DNA from: a virus
IMG/VR virus record: IMGVR_UViG_3300001097_001238
Span: 1 to 24,281 of that record
Strand: one strand, 5' to 3'
Length of the DNA: 24,281 nt
Below the pieces are notes generated by a model. That model did not search any database and had not been told where the DNA came from. It saw nothing but the letters and a program-made list of their open reading frames with translations. The position numbers and the translations under genes are program-made. Within the stretch, counting starts at the first letter, position 1, and every line of letters begins with the position of its first letter. Positions 10,244-17,655 of this stretch are shown piece after piece.

Positions 10244-10281
10244 GGGGGTTAATGCAGTAAAATGTGTTAATCCCTTTTTTA
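10244..10281 (+). terminator. intrinsic terminator
   Basis: GGGGTTAA and TTAATCCC form a stem with one G-U, extended by GCA/TGT-like pairs, followed by six T (10275-10280). It ends the RNA region ahead of the promoter for the Ro60 operon. Confidence 0.75.
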
Positions 10282-10291
10282 TTTAAAATAA

Positions 10292-10323
10292 TTAGGAAAT
10301 GTGAATTATTTTTCATATATTCG
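10292..10323 (+). promoter_or_regulatory. promoter of the HD-Ro60 operon
   Basis: TTAGGAAAT (10292-10300) and TATATTCG (10316-10323), 24 bases apart, directly after a terminator. It should drive the genes at 10351, 10559 and 11099. Confidence 0.68.
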
Positions 10324-10350
10324 TAGAATAAACGACTAAAAATTTAAAAG

Positions 10351-10533
10351 ATGAAGTATCCACCACTAAATGAAGTTATAAATGCTAGTAGATATGATAT
10401 TTGCAAATGGCATCGGTTTTTAAGATCCCCGGAAACGGAAAGAGAAGTAGAGATAAATACTAGGATGTTTGAACGATGGCAGGAAGTAGGAGGATTTACT
10501 CCAGAAATTTCTAAACAACTAGGTTGGAATTAA
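10351..10533 (+). CDS. small conserved phage protein
   Basis: A 60-residue protein starting MKYPPLNEVINASRYDICKW, then HRFLRSPETEREVEINTRMF, and ending GGFTPEISKQLGWN. From memory the pattern SRYxLCxWYRFLxSPxT...GGFTPEISKxLGW is a common small family in T4-like and other large phages with unknown function. It is first in the operon with the HD hydrolase and Ro60, 27 bases after the promoter box. It lacks a membrane segment. Confidence 0.75.
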   Translation: MKYPPLNEVINASRYDICKWHRFLRSPETEREVEINTRMFERWQEVGGFTPEISKQLGWN

Positions 10534-10558
10534 AAACAATACAAACGATTAAAAAGTT

Positions 10559-11077
10559 ATGAATGAAACAACGGAATTTAAAGAATATTGTATAAAGCAA
10601 CATGATGTGGAGTGCAACCAAAAATACGATAAAACATTACCATATTCATTCCACTTAAATTTAGTTGCAATTCAAGCCAACAAGTGGAATCATCTACTAT
10701 CAGATAGTGATGAAAAATTAATTACGGAATTGGGTGCGTGGGGTCACGATTTAATTGAAGATGCACGAGTAACTTACAGTGATGTTTACCGAATTAGTGG
10801 GCAGGATGTTGCTGATGTTATTTATGCTTGTACTAATGAAAAAGGGAAAGATAGACGTAGGAGACACAATATTCAATTTTACAGGGTTTTGAGAGAAAAC
10901 CGATTGGCAGTATATGTGAAGTTGTGTGACCTAATTGCAAATATAACATATTCATTGTTAACGAATTCTTCAATGTATCTAAAGTATCAGTCCGAGTTCC
11001 CGCATTTGCGGAACGAGATATATAGAAGTGAATTTGATCAAATGTTTGAGCACATTGAAGAACTATTAGAATTATAA
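10559..11077 (+). CDS. HD-domain hydrolase, SpoT/MESH1-like
   Basis: A 172-residue protein with the metal-binding HD pattern of (p)ppGpp hydrolases: His32 in YSFHLNLVA, His63-Asp64 followed by Glu67-Asp68 in WGHDLIEDA, and Asp124 in VKLCDLIANI. HDxxED is characteristic of the SpoT hydrolase domain and of the small hydrolases MESH1/SAH, which remove the 3' pyrophosphate from ppGpp using Mn2+. Length suits a stand-alone hydrolase. The later Asn-rich helix deviates from KLADRxHN, so another nucleotide substrate is possible. It is the second gene of the Ro60 operon, and a synthetase-like protein lies at 13063. Confidence 0.78.
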   Translation: MNETTEFKEYCIKQHDVECNQKYDKTLPYSFHLNLVAIQANKWNHLLSDSDEKLITELGAWGHDLIEDARVTYSDVYRISGQDVADVIYACTNEKGKDRRRRHNIQFYRVLRENRLAVYVKLCDLIANITYSLLTNSSMYLKYQSEFPHLRNEIYRSEFDQMFEHIEELLEL

Positions 11078-11098
11078 ACGAATAAAAATATAAAGATT

Positions 11099-12718
11099 AT
11101 GTCAAAATTTAACAAAACAAAATTACCAGTTGTACCAACAATGGTAAATGAAATGGGTGAAAAATCTTATGCTTTAAAAGCAAAAGAAGAATTAATTGCA
11201 ACGTGTTTAACAACATTCTTGCAAAAATCATATTACGAATCGGAATCTGAAATCGTAAATAGAATCAAATCTGCGGCAGGGGATGTGGATGAAGATTTCG
11301 TGGCTAAATTGGCTATCTATTTAAGACGTGATGCAAATATGCGTTCCGTAACACACTTACTATCAGGTGAATTAGCACCAAGATTAGCAGGTAAAACATA
11401 TGCATCAAGGTTCTACCAAAAAATAGCACAAAGACCTGATGATATGAGTGAAATATTGGCATACTACTTCTCAAAAGGAAATAGAAAAATTGCCAACTCT
11501 ATTAAAAGAGGTTTCAAATCAAAACTGGAATCTATGGATCCATACCTAATTGATAAATACAAAATGACTAAGAAAGAAATTTCTTTAATTGATTTGGTAA
11601 ACTTAATGCACCCAAAAGGAACACAAAGTAACGCCGAGGCATATAAGAGATTAATGTCTGGTCAAGACTTGGATGGGTTATATAGTACCAAAATTCTTGA
11701 AAAGGAAATGTCTAAAGCAGGTAAAATTGCTAAAGATACCGGTGTTGATGTTAAGGAAACCAAAAAAGAAGCTATTACTTCGGTAGTAGAAAATGTAAAA
11801 GGTATGCCGATGATGAACTTGGTGAGAAACCTAAGAAATATCCTATTGTTAGCACCAGATAAAGTAGATGATGCTGTTGCACAATTAACCACACGTGGTA
11901 AAGTTTTAAATTCTAAACTACTACCTTTCAGATTTGTTTCGGCATATACTGAAATTGAAGCAGTTGGGACTAAATCTTATAATAAATCTGAAATTCAATT
12001 TGAATCTGATGTGCTACCGGATATGAGTGAAATAAAGGATAAAATATTACGAGGTCTTGAAACCGCTTTGGAATATTCTGTTGAAAACATTCCATCATTG
12101 ACAGGTAACACCGCTGTTTTAATTGACCATTCAGGTTCAGTACGTGGAGATAATTATGGTGCATCAAAAGTATCAGCATTTTCAAAAACCACATCAGCAA
12201 TGATTGGAAATCTGTTCGGTTCAATGTTGGCATACTCACAGAGGGATGTTTACGTTGGTTTGTTTGGTGATAGGTTAATCCCTGTACCAATGGACAGAAC
12301 CAGGGGGTTACTTGAACATAATAGTAATTCATTCAAACTGGGTGGATCATGTGGAGGTGGAACTGAAAATGGATTATACATATTCCTTAATGATGTTGTA
12401 AAAAACAAAACCAAAGTTGATAACCTAGTTATATTTTCGGATATGGTTATCGGAAGTGGCGGTAAAGGCGGATGGGATGGATCATCAAGAGCAGGTTTGG
12501 GTTCATTCCAAGAACTGTTTAAAAAATTCAGAGTAGTAAACCCACAATGTAATACCATTAGTGTAGATATGAGACAAACAAGTGGAAAATCGGTATTTGA
12601 TAGATCATTAAACATTCTGCAAATCGCAGGATGGTCAGATAAAATCTTCAACTTAATTGATAGTAACTGTAAAGGTTATGATGCTTTAATAAAGGAAATT
12701 GAATCTATTGAAATTTAA
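11099..12718 (+). CDS. rsr: Ro60/Rsr, TROVE-domain RNA-binding protein
   Basis: A full-length 539-residue Ro60 homologue. Residues about 20-330 form the TROVE HEAT-repeat ring (for example LAIYLRRDANMRSVTHLLSGELA and LVRNLRNILLLAP across the ring). Residues about 335-539 form a von Willebrand A domain with an intact metal site: Asp343-His-Ser345-Gly-Ser347, Thr422 in GGGTENG and Asp448 in FSDM. Ro60 rings bind misfolded or 3'-frayed RNAs in the central hole and Y RNA on the outside. In bacteria Rsr works with PNPase in rRNA and tRNA turnover. Here the likely clients are phage or host structured RNAs. It is the last gene of its operon, followed by a hairpin terminator. No RtcB or PNPase is present in the window. 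Confidence 0.93.
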   Translation: MSKFNKTKLPVVPTMVNEMGEKSYALKAKEELIATCLTTFLQKSYYESESEIVNRIKSAAGDVDEDFVAKLAIYLRRDANMRSVTHLLSGELAPRLAGKTYASRFYQKIAQRPDDMSEILAYYFSKGNRKIANSIKRGFKSKLESMDPYLIDKYKMTKKEISLIDLVNLMHPKGTQSNAEAYKRLMSGQDLDGLYSTKILEKEMSKAGKIAKDTGVDVKETKKEAITSVVENVKGMPMMNLVRNLRNILLLAPDKVDDAVAQLTTRGKVLNSKLLPFRFVSAYTEIEAVGTKSYNKSEIQFESDVLPDMSEIKDKILRGLETALEYSVENIPSLTGNTAVLIDHSGSVRGDNYGASKVSAFSKTTSAMIGNLFGSMLAYSQRDVYVGLFGDRLIPVPMDRTRGLLEHNSNSFKLGGSCGGGTENGLYIFLNDVVKNKTKVDNLVIFSDMVIGSGGKGGWDGSSRAGLGSFQELFKKFRVVNPQCNTISVDMRQTSGKSVFDRSLNILQIAGWSDKIFNLIDSNCKGYDALIKEIESIEI

Positions 12719-12742
12719 AAACTTCAATTTAATTTAAAAAAA

Positions 12743-12778
12743 CAATGGGGTGTTCTTATAGGATATCCCATTTTTTTG
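12743..12778 (+). terminator. intrinsic terminator overlapping the next promoter
   Basis: ATGGG (about 12745) pairs with CCCAT (about 12767-12771), with TC/GA pairs inside, and seven T follow. The 3' strand (GGATATCCC) is also the upstream promoter element of the next gene, so termination and initiation signals share bases. Confidence 0.6.
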
Positions 12779-12789
12779 TTATATATTTA
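12758..12789 (+). promoter_or_regulatory. phage promoter, TATATTTA box
   Basis: ATAGGATAT (12758) and TATATTTA (12782-12789) are 24 bases apart. The conserved leader CTATGTAATAAAAAGAGAGA leads to the ATG at 12814. Confidence 0.78.
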
Positions 12790-12813
12790 CTATGTAATAA
12801 AAAGAGAGATATT

Positions 12814-13044
12814 ATGGACATTAAGAATTTAGACACCGAATACAAGAATTTACAAAATACAATGCGTGATTTATCTAATAAAATTACAGAACATCTAAAA
12901 AGTAGATTTGATAATAAATTAAGTGATTATAGTTCTTGGGATGGTTTTTTGGAAGATATAAATGATTATGCTGGTGATACTTTCGGAAAACTAATGTACA
13001 TAAATCACGCAAAAAACATCTTTGAATCGTTAGGAAAAAAATAA
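12814..13044 (+). CDS. small coiled-coil-like protein
   Basis: A 76-residue protein starting MDIKNLDTEYKNLQNTMRDL. An in-frame ATG at 12745 would place the terminator and promoter inside the gene, so ATG 12814, 24 bases after the promoter box, is chosen; the gene at 13829 has the same leader-to-start layout. Residues 5-35 form a heptad-like amphipathic helix, followed by SSWDGFLEDINDYAGDTFGK. No family is recognised. The stop is 18 bases before the RelA-like gene, which has its own box. Confidence 0.6.
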   Translation: MDIKNLDTEYKNLQNTMRDLSNKITEHLKSRFDNKLSDYSSWDGFLEDINDYAGDTFGKLMYINHAKNIFESLGKK

Positions 13045-13048
13045 ATAT

Positions 13049-13056
13049 TATATTTA
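13049..13056 (+). promoter_or_regulatory. promoter box giving a near-leaderless mRNA
   Basis: TATATTTA lies six bases before ATG 13063. In Bacteroidota initiation occurs about seven bases after this box, which would put the mRNA start at or next to the ATG. Confidence 0.5.
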
Positions 13057-13062
13057 TATTAT

Positions 13063-13755
13063 ATGATACGACTTACATCACTTTTACTTGAAAAAAATAT
13101 AGCTCTTGAACTTGACAAGATGGTCCGAAAGTTCGCTGCATTAAAGAATAAGAACGATGAAAAACATAACATTGATGAACTTACCAAGATAATTAATGCG
13201 CATATTGATGAAATCCAAAATGTTGAAAAGAAATTCAGTAGCATAATTAAAAAGGCATTACCCAAGAAACATTTAAAAGGAAAAGTTAAATTTTTTCATC
13301 AAATAAAAACAATTTCATCTATTGTTAATAAAGTTATTGTTCGTGGAAAAAAATTGGTTGAGTTAACTGATTTAGTTCGTGGTGCAGTATTATTTGATGA
13401 AAAAGAAGATATGGATGAATTTATTAAAAATTTCTCACGGAAAAATAAGTCAATAATAACAGATATTGATAAAAAAACAGGTAAGGGAGATTCATTAGGA
13501 TATTTTGGTAGTACCCATTTTGAATTATCTATTGATGGGTTTGATGTTGAACTACAAATAATGCCAATGCGTCTATGGAATTATAAAGAAGAGGCACACG
13601 GAATTTATGATAAGTGGAGAGATAATTTATCAAACCTACCTAAAGCTGATGCGAGTTTATCAAGAAAACTATTCTCAACCGGTAATCAAAAACGATCTTA
13701 TAAAAAGGAAAGTTATATCAGAGAAAATTACGAAGAAATTAAACATTTCTTTTAA
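13063..13755 (+). CDS. RelA/SpoT-type nucleotidyltransferase-like protein
   Basis: A 230-residue protein. Residues about 72-190 match the synthetase fold of RelA/SpoT: KTISSIVNKV (the R/K-x-SI-x-K segment), LTDLVRGAVLFD (Asp103 and Arg106, the DLxGxR motif), GYFGSTHFEL (Tyr147 and His152, the GYxSxH motif) and VELQIMP (Glu163, the EIQIRT motif), then EEAHGIYDKW. In small alarmone synthetases these residues bind ATP and the acceptor nucleotide. Some relatives pyrophosphorylate tRNA instead, as in toxSAS toxins. The arginine-rich parts are weaker than in RelA, so activity is uncertain. Residues 1-70 are a helical, phage-specific extension starting MIRLTSLLLEK. Confidence 0.72.
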   Translation: MIRLTSLLLEKNIALELDKMVRKFAALKNKNDEKHNIDELTKIINAHIDEIQNVEKKFSSIIKKALPKKHLKGKVKFFHQIKTISSIVNKVIVRGKKLVELTDLVRGAVLFDEKEDMDEFIKNFSRKNKSIITDIDKKTGKGDSLGYFGSTHFELSIDGFDVELQIMPMRLWNYKEEAHGIYDKWRDNLSNLPKADASLSRKLFSTGNQKRSYKKESYIRENYEEIKHFF

Positions 13756-13771
13756 AATTTTAATATAACTA

Positions 13772-13803
13772 TTATGTTATCTCATTTATTTATTGTATAT
13801 TTA
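13772..13803 (+). promoter_or_regulatory. phage promoter, TATATTTA box
   Basis: TATATTTA (13796-13803) with a degenerate upstream element TTATGTTAT (13772). The leader CAATGTAATAAAAATGAGAG is almost the same as the one at 12790. Confidence 0.72.
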
Positions 13804-13828
13804 CAATGTAATAAAAATGAGAGATAAC

Positions 13829-14236
13829 ATGCATACTGACGACTTAAAATTACAAATTGAAAATGAAACTTGGTATATATCGTTAAGTGATACTGGTGAA
13901 GTATCTTTTGCGTACTCTATACCATATGAAAAATCAAATGAATGTTTAAATCCATTATGGCACGATTGGGATTATAGTCCATATGTACCTGAGAAATCAT
14001 GGAGTATGAATGGTGTTACGACTAACACTTCACCCTTTGTATTAAAAAGGAAACTACTAAACTCAGTAGCTCGAATAATCAACAAATCCAAAGTGGAATT
14101 CTTTTATTTCACACCAACTGATACGCAACGAGGTAAAATTTATTCTAATATAGTTAATCTATTGATTAGTAAATTGAACGGTGAATGGAATACTCAAATA
14201 ATTAATGAAACTTGGTTTTATTTTCAAAAACGATAA
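13829..14236 (+). CDS. hypothetical phage protein
   Basis: A 135-residue protein starting MHTDDLKLQIENETWYISLS. Upstream ATGs at 13793 and 13817 are in frame, but the first precedes the promoter box and the second lies in the conserved leader; by analogy with 12814 the start is placed at 13829. The N-terminal half is predicted beta with several Trp (WHDWDYSPYV). The C-terminal part FVLKRKLLNSVARIIN...FFYFTPTDTQRGKIYSNIV is alpha/beta, and its FYFTPT-x(3)-R-x(2)-IY pattern is, from memory, seen in other large-phage proteins. Function unknown. Confidence 0.65.
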   Translation: MHTDDLKLQIENETWYISLSDTGEVSFAYSIPYEKSNECLNPLWHDWDYSPYVPEKSWSMNGVTTNTSPFVLKRKLLNSVARIINKSKVEFFYFTPTDTQRGKIYSNIVNLLISKLNGEWNTQIINETWFYFQKR

Positions 14237-14351
14237 GATATGGAAAGCACTTAATGTTCACTTTTTTGAAGATTTAAACCAAGAAAAAGATGAAATGCCA
14301 ACACACTAAAACAATTAAACTATAAATATTAAACAATTAAAATTTAAAAAC
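14237..14351 (+). other. spacer before the TonB receptor gene
   Basis: No clear promoter or hairpin. An open stretch without a start codon reads IWKALNVHFFEDLNQEKDEM and stops at about 14309, which may be the tail of a lost gene. The remaining 40 bases are almost pure A/T ahead of ATG 14352. Confidence 0.35.
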
Positions 14352-16358
14352 ATGAGAAACTTACTATTATTATTGATTATGCTTATTTCGGTAAGTATGT
14401 ATTCACAAGAAGTTGTCCTAATGGACACGATAAGTGTAAATGGTATTCGGGCAGATGTTAAAACCCCCGTATCACAAAAAACCATTACTGCCGCTGATAT
14501 ACAGAGGGTGTATCATGGGCAGGAATTACCAATATTATTAAATACAACACCATCAATCACTTCAAACACCGATGGTGGGCACGTACAAGGATATACTTAT
14601 TTTAGATTGAGGGGGATTGACCAGACACGAATTAACATGACATTAAATGGTGTACCCTTAAATGAACCCGAAGATCAAGGGGTTTACTTTTCTAATTATC
14701 CAAACTTCGCTAAAAATATACAATCATTACAAATACAACGTGGAGTAGGAACTTCTTCAAATGGAGTATCATCTTTTGGTGGCTCAATAAATTTCATCAG
14801 TAAGTTTGGTAGAAAAAATAAAACTGAGGTTGAACTGGAATATGGTTCGTTTAATACAAAACGATTTAATTTTACACATTCAACTGGCTTATCTAAAAAT
14901 GGTAGAGTTTCAGCGTATGTAAACCTAACTGATTTTGAAACAGATGGTTATAAATATCACTCCGGGAACGATGGTCGTTCTGCCTTTATAGGTGGGGCAT
15001 ATTATGGAGATACATACACATTAAAGTTTACCGGCTTTACTGGCAATTCGCACAATCAAATGAGTTGGCTCCCCGTTTCAGAAATTGATATTGCAGATGA
15101 CCCCCGTACAAACTATAATCACGAAAATGCTGATGATAATTTTTCACAAACATTGGCAATGTTAGAATATAAGAAACGGTTTAATTCTGAAAATACATTA
15201 AGTACAACTGTATTTTATAATAGATTAGATGGTGAGTGGGATTTATATGTAGGTGATATGTTGAATTTTGGCTTGGGTTCAAATTTTTACGGTATGGTTG
15301 GAAACTATAATTATACACCTGAAAACTATGATATAAATTTGGGTATTAGTACAAACAGATATGATAGAAATCATACAATGTCATTTCCACTTGAAAATTT
15401 AGATTTAGATTTTAAATGGTACGATAATACGGGATTTAAAAATGAATATAGTGGATATCTAAAAGTAAAACGAGATATTGATATTCTTACTGTTTATGGT
15501 GATTTACAATACCGTTATGTAACATTTAAATATGATGGTGATGTTGAAATGGAAGCACAAGATTGGTCATTCCTAAATCCCAAAGTTGGTTTAATGTTTA
15601 ATTTAAATAAAGAAACCAATTTCTACGCATCTTTAGGATTATCACATAGAGAGCCAACCCGTTCTGATATGTTCGGTTCATATGATAGGGATGAAAACGG
15701 TAAAATTTTAAGTTATATAAAGGGAGGTGGACTTAATTCTGGAGCAGATAATTTAGAAGGGTTAATACCCGTTATACCAGAACGAGTAATAGATTATGAA
15801 GTTGGTATAAATCAAAAAATGAAAGATTTTACATTACAAGGAAACTTCTACTATATGGATTTTAAAAATGAAATTACATTATTAGGTTCTTTGGGTTCAT
15901 ATGGATTACAACAATTCGGTAACGTAGAGCAGAGTTATAGAATGGGATTGGAACTTGATGTTGCATACAATCTTAATAAAAATGTAACATTGAAATATAA
16001 TGGAAATCTTTCAGAGAATAAAATTACAGATCAGGGAATTTCATTTGAACCACTATATACACCAACCGCAATACAAAATTTATCCATTAACTTACACAAA
16101 AATGGGATATTTTTAGAATTAAGTGGAAAGCACCATAATGAATCATATTTAGATTTCTCTAATGAAAATATAACACCATCATTTGTAATCACTAATGCAC
16201 TTATAGGAATTGAAACCGATTCATATGGATTTAAAGTATCGGTACTGAATGTATTTAATACTGAATACTTTACTAATGGTTATATGGTTGGCGGGGTAAG
16301 ACACTTTTATGTTAATGCACCAACAAGTGCTTACGGAACATTAACTTATAAATTTTAA
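14352..16358 (+). CDS. TonB-dependent outer-membrane receptor
   Basis: A complete 668-residue receptor. Residues 1-18 are a signal peptide (MRNLLLLLIMLISVSMYS). A plug domain covers about 20-160, with FRLRGIDQTRINMTLNGVPL, NEPEDQGVYFSNYPNFAKNI and the LQIQRGVGTSSNG...FGGSINF motif. A 22-strand-type barrel of aromatic-rich strands follows, ending YGTLTYKF with the C-terminal Phe needed for outer-membrane assembly. It lacks the N-terminal carboxypeptidase-like domain of SusC types and resembles BtuB/FecA-type receptors in size. It would use host TonB-ExbBD. It is the first gene of a run leading to pnuC and nadR, which suggests a nicotinamide-nucleoside or related precursor as ligand. Being the receptor of a competing phage is an alternative. 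Confidence 0.93.
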   Translation: MRNLLLLLIMLISVSMYSQEVVLMDTISVNGIRADVKTPVSQKTITAADIQRVYHGQELPILLNTTPSITSNTDGGHVQGYTYFRLRGIDQTRINMTLNGVPLNEPEDQGVYFSNYPNFAKNIQSLQIQRGVGTSSNGVSSFGGSINFISKFGRKNKTEVELEYGSFNTKRFNFTHSTGLSKNGRVSAYVNLTDFETDGYKYHSGNDGRSAFIGGAYYGDTYTLKFTGFTGNSHNQMSWLPVSEIDIADDPRTNYNHENADDNFSQTLAMLEYKKRFNSENTLSTTVFYNRLDGEWDLYVGDMLNFGLGSNFYGMVGNYNYTPENYDINLGISTNRYDRNHTMSFPLENLDLDFKWYDNTGFKNEYSGYLKVKRDIDILTVYGDLQYRYVTFKYDGDVEMEAQDWSFLNPKVGLMFNLNKETNFYASLGLSHREPTRSDMFGSYDRDENGKILSYIKGGGLNSGADNLEGLIPVIPERVIDYEVGINQKMKDFTLQGNFYYMDFKNEITLLGSLGSYGLQQFGNVEQSYRMGLELDVAYNLNKNVTLKYNGNLSENKITDQGISFEPLYTPTAIQNLSINLHKNGIFLELSGKHHNESYLDFSNENITPSFVITNALIGIETDSYGFKVSVLNVFNTEYFTNGYMVGGVRHFYVNAPTSAYGTLTYKF

Positions 16359-16361
16359 ATT

Positions 16362-16661
16362 ATGAAACTAACAGGGAAGTGTAAAGAAGATTTTAGAAAT
16401 TATCTAACCGAATTCGTAGGTGGGGGTATCAAAGTATATCCGTATAAGGTTTTCAGAGAGTTGGAAATATCTATGCAATACGGGGTATATGTCGATTTCT
16501 TTGATCACCATGGTATTTGTATATCGGGATTACCATATACTCTAATAATCAATGAGGGTAGCATACAAAGATTCAAAATAAACTTTGGAGGATTTGAACG
16601 GTATGAAGGTAGGTTAATGGCAATTGAAAAAGCAAACGAAATATATAATAATAACCTATGA
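16362..16661 (+). CDS. small phage protein with MKLTGKCKEDF start
   Basis: A 99-residue soluble protein starting MKLTGKCKEDFRNYLTEFVG, three bases after the receptor gene. The middle (MQYGVYVDFFDHHGICISGL) is predicted beta; the end is helical (AIEKANEIYN). The N-terminal module MKLTGKCKEDF is, from memory, shared by otherwise unrelated small phage proteins and is repeated exactly at 16819. The stop overlaps the next start (ATGA). Function unknown. Confidence 0.65.
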   Translation: MKLTGKCKEDFRNYLTEFVGGGIKVYPYKVFRELEISMQYGVYVDFFDHHGICISGLPYTLIINEGSIQRFKINFGGFERYEGRLMAIEKANEIYNNNL

Positions 16662-16822
16662 AAAATATAAAAATTAAATTCCGGTTACTTGGAGTATTTT
16701 TACGTTGGTGTTGGATGTTTCCCGATGACATTAAAGAAAATTATCATGATATAAAAACACGATATTTCTTTGAGACTGACAAGGAAATGAAACAGTTAAT
16801 GAAAGAAATAGATGAATTATGA
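16658..16822 (+). CDS. 54-residue hypothetical protein
   Basis: It overlaps the previous gene by ATGA and reads MKNIKIKFRLLGVFLRWCWM then FPDDIKENYH..., ending MKEIDEL. The N-terminal 20 residues are basic and hydrophobic and could sit on a membrane; the rest is charged and helical. The stop overlaps the start of the leader peptide at 16819 (ATGA). No family is recognised; the double ATGA overlap supports translation. Confidence 0.5.
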   Translation: MKNIKIKFRLLGVFLRWCWMFPDDIKENYHDIKTRYFFETDKEMKQLMKEIDEL

Positions 16823-16866
16823 AACTAACAGGGAAGTGTAAAGAAGATTTTAACAAAATTATATGA
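16819..16866 (+). CDS. 15-residue leader peptide coupled to pnuC
   Basis: The frame reads MKLTGKCKEDFNKII and stops within ATGA, whose ATG starts pnuC. The first 33 bases equal the start of the gene at 16362. It is either a truncated copy of that gene or a functional leader that delivers ribosomes to pnuC. ATGA links on both sides make a translationally coupled chain from 16362 to pnuC. Confidence 0.5.
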   Translation: MKLTGKCKEDFNKII

Positions 16867-17423
16867 ACTTTAATTATTTAGAAATAGCTGCCGTTATTTC
16901 CACACTATTATGTGTAATACTATTAAACAAGAAATATGTTTTAGGGTGGCCTGTCGGCATATTGGCTGCTGGATTATACATTTTGGTTTTTCAAAATCAA
17001 AACCTATATGCCCAATCATCATTACAATTGATATTCATAATACAGTCTGCATATGGTTGGTACTTATGGAATGGTGATAGTGGTCAAGAAATAAAAATAG
17101 TCAAAATAGATTATTGGATTTTATTTACTCACATTTTATTGGTAGTGGTAATTTCACTTTCTATATATCCGTTAATAGGGGATCTAGGTGGGGAGAATTC
17201 CTTTTTAGATATTTTAACAACATTACTTGCACTACTCGCTAACTACTATTTGAGTAAAAAAATATTACAATCTTGGTTGGTTTGGGGATTAGTGGATGTT
17301 TTATTATTAGGATTATTTGCCATGTTCGGATTATGGTGGTCGTTTGGATTATACATCATATTAACAATTATCGCAATAAACGCATATTTAACTTGGAATA
17401 ACGATTATGAAAAACAAATTTGA
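16863..17423 (+). CDS. pnuC: PnuC, nicotinamide riboside transporter
   Basis: A 186-residue, seven-helix inner-membrane protein of the PnuC family. Diagnostic segments are GWPVGILAAGLYILVFQNQN, LYAQSSLQLIFIIQSAYGWY-LW and SWLVWGLVDVLLL. The conserved Trp and Asn/Gln residues of the substrate site are present. PnuC moves nicotinamide riboside by facilitated diffusion, trapped inside by phosphorylation. Relatives transport thiamine or riboflavin, but the NadR two genes downstream points to nicotinamide riboside. The start at 16863 overlaps the leader stop; the end overlaps the next gene by 17 bases. Confidence 0.92.
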   Translation: MNFNYLEIAAVISTLLCVILLNKKYVLGWPVGILAAGLYILVFQNQNLYAQSSLQLIFIIQSAYGWYLWNGDSGQEIKIVKIDYWILFTHILLVVVISLSIYPLIGDLGGENSFLDILTTLLALLANYYLSKKILQSWLVWGLVDVLLLGLFAMFGLWWSFGLYIILTIIAINAYLTWNNDYEKQI

Positions 17424-17655
17424 CCTTAGAGAATTATCTAAAAAACCTATTCTACGAAACGATCAAGCATTGGAATTTATGAATAAAATGACAGATGAAG
17501 AAATCATAGAATATGATAAATCAGTAGAATTACTCTTAGATAAGAGGGGAGTTCCTGAATACTTTCCTGATAGAAATTCTGCACGATTATCACAAAATAT
17601 AGATGATGAAATTTTATATACAATATTAAAACAAGCACTTGATGAAAAAATTTAA
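17407..17655 (+). CDS. small hypothetical protein between pnuC and nadR
   Basis: An 82-residue acidic protein starting MKNKFDLRELSKKPILRNDQ. It overlaps pnuC by 17 bases and nadR by 14. Predicted helices (ALEFMNKMTDEEIIEYDKSVELLLD and DDEILYTILKQALDEKI regions) suggest a small helical bundle. Its place inside the NAD genes hints at a linked role, but nothing in the sequence shows one. Confidence 0.6.
   Translation: MKNKFDLRELSKKPILRNDQALEFMNKMTDEEIIEYDKSVELLLDKRGVPEYFPDRNSARLSQNIDDEILYTILKQALDEKI

Noticed and set aside
11662-12651. Reverse-strand open frames inside the Ro60 gene
   Set aside because: They are shadows of the codon pattern of a clearly conserved forward gene.
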